A DNA stretch of 64,000 bases, taken from Methylotenera sp965234545. GTDB lineage: Bacteria > Pseudomonadota > Gammaproteobacteria > Burkholderiales > Methylophilaceae. Positions within the stretch are counted from its first letter, which is position 1; the number at the start of each line of letters is the position of its first letter. The stretch covers positions 1,054,001-1,118,000 of the forward strand of contig OZ248348.1 of NCBI GenBank assembly GCA_965234545.1. The letters are read 5' to 3'. The position numbers and the translations under genes are program-made. Of the stretch, positions 61,264 through 64,000 are shown piece after piece. Below the pieces are notes generated by a model. It did not search any database and was not told the DNA's origin. It saw only the letters and a program-made list of their open reading frames with translations.

Positions 61264-61587
61264 GTGGAAATTCACACAGGCGAGATTTACGGTAAACAAA
61301 CTGCGGCAAAATTTACCATGTATAACGTGCTAAAAGTGAGCAAAACCATTGTCACCCTGCAAAACATAGACAATCCCTTAAGTCTATTTGAAACCACCGC
61401 CGAAAAATTAGCCAGCTCAAGTTACGTGCGCATCAGCCAAACGCCCTACATAGACTTACAAGCCAGCACAGCTAAGAAGCGCAAAGCCGCCAAAAAACCG
61501 ACGCGTTGCCCGCTGACTTTTGATTTTTTAGAAGAGCGCGCAGACAGCCAACGCCCGGCCGCCATCATGCCGGATTTATTTAATTAG
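61264..61587 (+). CDS. Hypothetical protein, 107 residues
   Basis: I do not recognise a family. The frame opens at GTG 61264 with GGGAGG just upstream; a GTG at 61249 would add five residues. The first 60 residues are mixed strand-like (FTMYNVLKVSKTIVTLQN), followed by a basic stretch KKRKAAKKPTRCP and an acidic end. No signal peptide or membrane helix. It is divergent from the efflux operon and overlaps the end of rimO by eight bases, convergently. Codon use is like the neighbours, so it is likely real. Confidence 0.6.
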   Translation: MEIHTGEIYGKQTAAKFTMYNVLKVSKTIVTLQNIDNPLSLFETTAEKLASSSYVRISQTPYIDLQASTAKKRKAAKKPTRCPLTFDFLEERADSQRPAAIMPDLFN

Positions 61588-62926
61588 CCCGCGGTGGACC
61601 ACCACGTAAATCGTGGCCAACCGCACTGTATATTTCCACCTCAACAAAATCACCAGGGGTCAAGCCTTCGGCATCCTCTAGATAGACCACGCCGTCTATT
61701 TCAGGCGCGTCTGCTTTAGTGCGGCCTATGGCTGCTATGTTGCCCGCCTCATCCGTGACCAACTCATCAACCAATACCGTTTGCATGCTGCCCACTTTGC
61801 TTTGCAATTTGGCAGCGCTAATGCGCTCCTGCACTTCCATAAAACGGCTCAAGCGCTCTTGCTTCAACGCCTCCGGCACTTGATCCGGCAGCGCATTGGC
61901 TGCCGCCCCGTCCACCGCAGAATAAGCAAAGCAGCCGACGCGGTCTAGTTGGGCTTCCTCTAAGAAATCCAATAGCATTTTAAAGTCGTCTTCGGTCTCG
62001 CCTGGAAAGCCGGCAATAAAGGTACTGCGTACGGTAATGTCTGGGCAGATTTCTCGCCAAGCTTTGATGCGCGCCAAATTATTTTCGGCATGCGCCGGAC
62101 GTTTCATGGCTTTTAGAATACGTGGGCTGGCATGCTGAAACGGCACATCCAAATAAGGCAGGATTAAGCCATCCGCCATCAAGGGGATCACTTCGTCCAC
62201 GTGCGGGTAAGGGTAAACGTAGTGCAAACGGGTCCACACGCCCAAATCGCTCAAACTCTGACACAGTTCGGTCATGCGCGTTTTAACCGGCCTGCCGTTC
62301 CAAAATCCGGGGCGGTATTTGACGTCCACGCCGTAAGCCGACGTGTCTTGCGATATCACTAAAATTTCCGAGACACCGGCATTGACTAAGCTTTCCGCTT
62401 CGTTCAAGACCTCGCCTATCGGCCTGCTGACCAAATCGCCACGCATACTGGGGATGATGCAAAAACTGCAGCGGTGGTTACAGCCTTCGGATATTTTTAA
62501 ATAAGCATAATGGCTAGGCGTTAAGCGTATGCCTTGTGGCGGCACCAAATCGACAAAAGGCTCATGCAATTTAGGCAAGTTGGCGTGCACCGCCGTCATT
62601 ACTTCTTCCAAGGCATGCGGGCCGGTTACGGCTAACACACTAGGGTGAGCCGCTTCCACCACGCCTTTTTTGGCGCCCAAGCAACCGGTCACGATGACCT
62701 TGCCGTTCTTTGCTATGGCTTCACCAATGGCATCCAGCGACTCTTCCACCGCGCTATCAATAAAACCGCAGGTGTTGACCACCACCAAATCGGCCTCTTC
62801 GTAGCTGGAGGAAATAGCATAGCCTTCTGCACGTAATTGGGTGAGAATACGCTCTGCATCGGAGCCGGCTTTCGGGCAACCGAGTGAAACGAAGCCGACC
62901 TTAGGATTGGATAAACTCATGAACAC
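61580..62926 (-). CDS. rimO: Ribosomal protein S12 methylthiotransferase RimO
   Basis: RimO adds a methylthio group to an aspartate of ribosomal protein S12. The 448-residue radical-SAM enzyme has an N-terminal cluster domain (VSLGCPKAGSDAERI, NTCGFID, GCLGAKKG), the radical SAM motif CNHRCSFC (C-x3-C-x2-C, about 155-162), and a C-terminal TRAM domain. An ATG six bases into the frame (MSLSNPKVG) is an equally likely start. Confidence 0.97.
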   Translation of the reverse strand: MFMSLSNPKVGFVSLGCPKAGSDAERILTQLRAEGYAISSSYEEADLVVVNTCGFIDSAVEESLDAIGEAIAKNGKVIVTGCLGAKKGVVEAAHPSVLAVTGPHALEEVMTAVHANLPKLHEPFVDLVPPQGIRLTPSHYAYLKISEGCNHRCSFCIIPSMRGDLVSRPIGEVLNEAESLVNAGVSEILVISQDTSAYGVDVKYRPGFWNGRPVKTRMTELCQSLSDLGVWTRLHYVYPYPHVDEVIPLMADGLILPYLDVPFQHASPRILKAMKRPAHAENNLARIKAWREICPDITVRSTFIAGFPGETEDDFKMLLDFLEEAQLDRVGCFAYSAVDGAAANALPDQVPEALKQERLSRFMEVQERISAAKLQSKVGSMQTVLVDELVTDEAGNIAAIGRTKADAPEIDGVVYLEDAEGLTPGDFVEVEIYSAVGHDLRGGPPRAN

Positions 62927-62954
62927 TTACCTATCGTTAATTTAAATTTTATTT

Positions 62955-63182
62955 ATGTACATCATCGCCATCGCTTGGCTATACCTTGTTACCTTAATGG
63001 CCGCCACCGAAACCACCATCACGGCCGGCTTGCTGACCTTTTTCTTTTACGGCCTCATGCCTTGCGCTTTGCTGTTGTGGTTACTCGGCGTCAAACACCG
63101 ACGGCACATGCAAGCCAAAAAGGCCTTACTCCAAGACGACGTGAGCGACCCAGATGGTGGCGACACCAATCGAAATGAGTAA
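62955..63182 (+). CDS. Small membrane protein, 75 residues
   Basis: A short protein with two membrane helices (about 3-22 and 24-45) and a basic then acidic tail (VKHRRHMQAKK, DDVSDPDGGD). I recall similar unnamed proteins in Betaproteobacteria but no family name. It is divergent from rimO. Its last 57 bases overlap the ZIP transporter gene on the other strand. Function unknown. Confidence 0.55.
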   Translation: MYIIAIAWLYLVTLMAATETTITAGLLTFFFYGLMPCALLLWLLGVKHRRHMQAKKALLQDDVSDPDGGDTNRNE

Positions 63183-64000
63183 AATTTGCGCCAACGTGGC
63201 TTTCAGTTCGGTGCGCTTGTGCAAACCTGGAATCAAATCGGCCACCGCCACATAAAGCAAGCTGGATGCCGCCAATGCCAATATGATGGGCACCCAACTT
63301 TGCACGTATTGCAAGGCATAATAGGCCATCAAACCACCGACCAAGGTCGCCACACTGGACACCAAATTAAAAATTAAGGCTTGTTTTTTACTGTAGCCGG
63401 AATGCAGCAAGATTAAAAAATCCCCTACTTCCTGTGGAATTTCATGGGCAATAATCGCCAAAGCGGTCACCACCCCCAGTTTAATGTCGGCGGTAAAGGC
63501 CGCTGCAATCAGAATGCCGTCTATGAAATTATGAAAGGTGTCGCCTATCATGATCATCAAGCCACTGCGGCCGCTGTCGTGGCTATGCAGATGGCCATGA
63601 CTGAGCAAGGCAGAGGCAGGGGCTTGCGGCGCAACCGCCTTGTATTTTGCACCCGTGCTTGGCGTGTTTAGTTGTGAAGCATTGGTTGGCGTGGCATTAA
63701 GCCCATGGCCAGACGGGCAATCCTGCTCACTGTGCAGGGCGTGCACTTCGCAGTGATCACCGTGACAATGCCGCCATATCACCAATTTTTCCAACACAAA
63801 AAACAGCAACAAACCCAGCAGCAAGGTGGCCGATACCGTTTCCACGTTGCCAGACAGGCTAAAGGCATGCGGTAAGATTTCTAAAAAAACCGCACCCAGC
63901 ATGGCGCCTATGGCATAACTGACCAACATGGGCACCCAAGTTGGGCGCAAACTAAGAGCGAACAAAGCCGCCAACGCGACGCTAAGTAGGCCGCCTAAAA
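63126..64000 (-). CDS. ZIP-family metal transporter, C-terminal part (runs off right edge)
   Basis: ZIP proteins import zinc or other divalent metals. The open frame continues to the window edge: residues before the TTG at 63974 read GGLLSVAL, which belongs to a first helix of ZIP proteins, so the start lies outside. Helix IV has FHNFIDGILIAAAF and helix V HEIPQEVGDFLILL, the metal-site histidines. The loop between helices III and IV is His-rich (HCHGDHCEVHALHSE, HGHLHSHD), as in metal-sensing loops. Its end overlaps the convergent small gene by 57 bases. Confidence 0.93.
   Translation of the reverse strand, partial: LGGLLSVALAALFALSLRPTWVPMLVSYAIGAMLGAVFLEILPHAFSLSGNVETVSATLLLGLLLFFVLEKLVIWRHCHGDHCEVHALHSEQDCPSGHGLNATPTNASQLNTPSTGAKYKAVAPQAPASALLSHGHLHSHDSGRSGLMIMIGDTFHNFIDGILIAAAFTADIKLGVVTALAIIAHEIPQEVGDFLILLHSGYSKKQALIFNLVSSVATLVGGLMAYYALQYVQSWVPIILALAASSLLYVAVADLIPGLHKRTELKATLAQILLISIGVATIWVAHVVLE

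Noticed and set aside
1..64000. CRISPR arrays, rRNA or tRNA genes, insertion sequences, phage defence systems
   Set aside because: Reading through both strands showed none; defence genes could lie in the unseen part of the element to the left.

Overview
The window is a chromosomal segment of a betaproteobacterium, most probably a methylotroph of the Methylophilaceae or a close relative. This rests on four genes that look like tetrahydromethanopterin/methanofuran cofactor genes (44164-47445), a formate-tetrahydrofolate ligase (26591-28300), and gene orders typical of Betaproteobacteria (hfq-hflX-hflK-hflC-DUF2065-hisZ-purA, cysI-DUF934-cysH-cysD-cysN, dnaX-ybaB-recR, smpB next to tmRNA). The assignment is an inference; no rRNA is present.

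Region by region: 1-2960 is the end of an integrative element inserted at the 3' end of the tmRNA gene. It carries a P4-type integrase, an AlpA-type regulator, two small phage-like genes that use TTG starts, and an apparently unannotated small RNA unit. 2935-5250 holds tmRNA, smpB, ratA, rnfH and a DUF4124 protein. 5410-11278 holds guaB, guaA, a Gre-family factor, a nitroreductase and an ABC-F ATPase. 11299-11531 is a perfect FNR-type box in class II spacing ahead of a 48-residue membrane protein. typA follows on the other strand. 13556-16351 is a four-gene operon under a Fur-box promoter: an outer-membrane barrel, a secreted FMN-binding protein, an ApbE flavin transferase and a four-helix histidine-bearing membrane protein. 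16377-20062 holds two DEAD-box helicases, the first behind a long 5' leader. 20152-29813 is a minus-strand run: hslR, a Lon-like protease, moaE, moaD, rmuC, an AI-2E/PerM transporter, an IMPACT-family protein, fhs, a DUF302 lipoprotein and cysB. 29959-36579 is the plus-strand sulfate assimilation set plus a 7Fe ferredoxin. 36648-40185 holds a YgjP-like metallopeptidase, the SRP RNA and dnaX-ybaB-recR. 40193-44077 holds a HAD phosphatase, ubiG, an amidohydrolase and an OmpA protein. 44164-53767 is an unbroken minus-strand run from hfq to mfnB. 53871-63182 holds gltX, a tripartite RND efflux pump, a short hypothetical protein, rimO and a small membrane protein. A ZIP metal transporter runs off the right edge.

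How the parts work together: the cys genes form an APS-reductase route to sulfide, with CysB divergent from a TauE/SafE-type permease that may import sulfate. The Fur-controlled flavinylation operon looks like an extracytosolic electron-transfer system switched on by iron starvation, and is the best candidate here for a poorly described system. The pterin cofactor genes directly follow purA in the hfq run, so cofactor supply for C1 oxidation may share transcription with purine synthesis and Hfq.

No CRISPR array, rRNA, tRNA or insertion sequence was recognised. All names come from reading motifs and remembered families; no database search was run.
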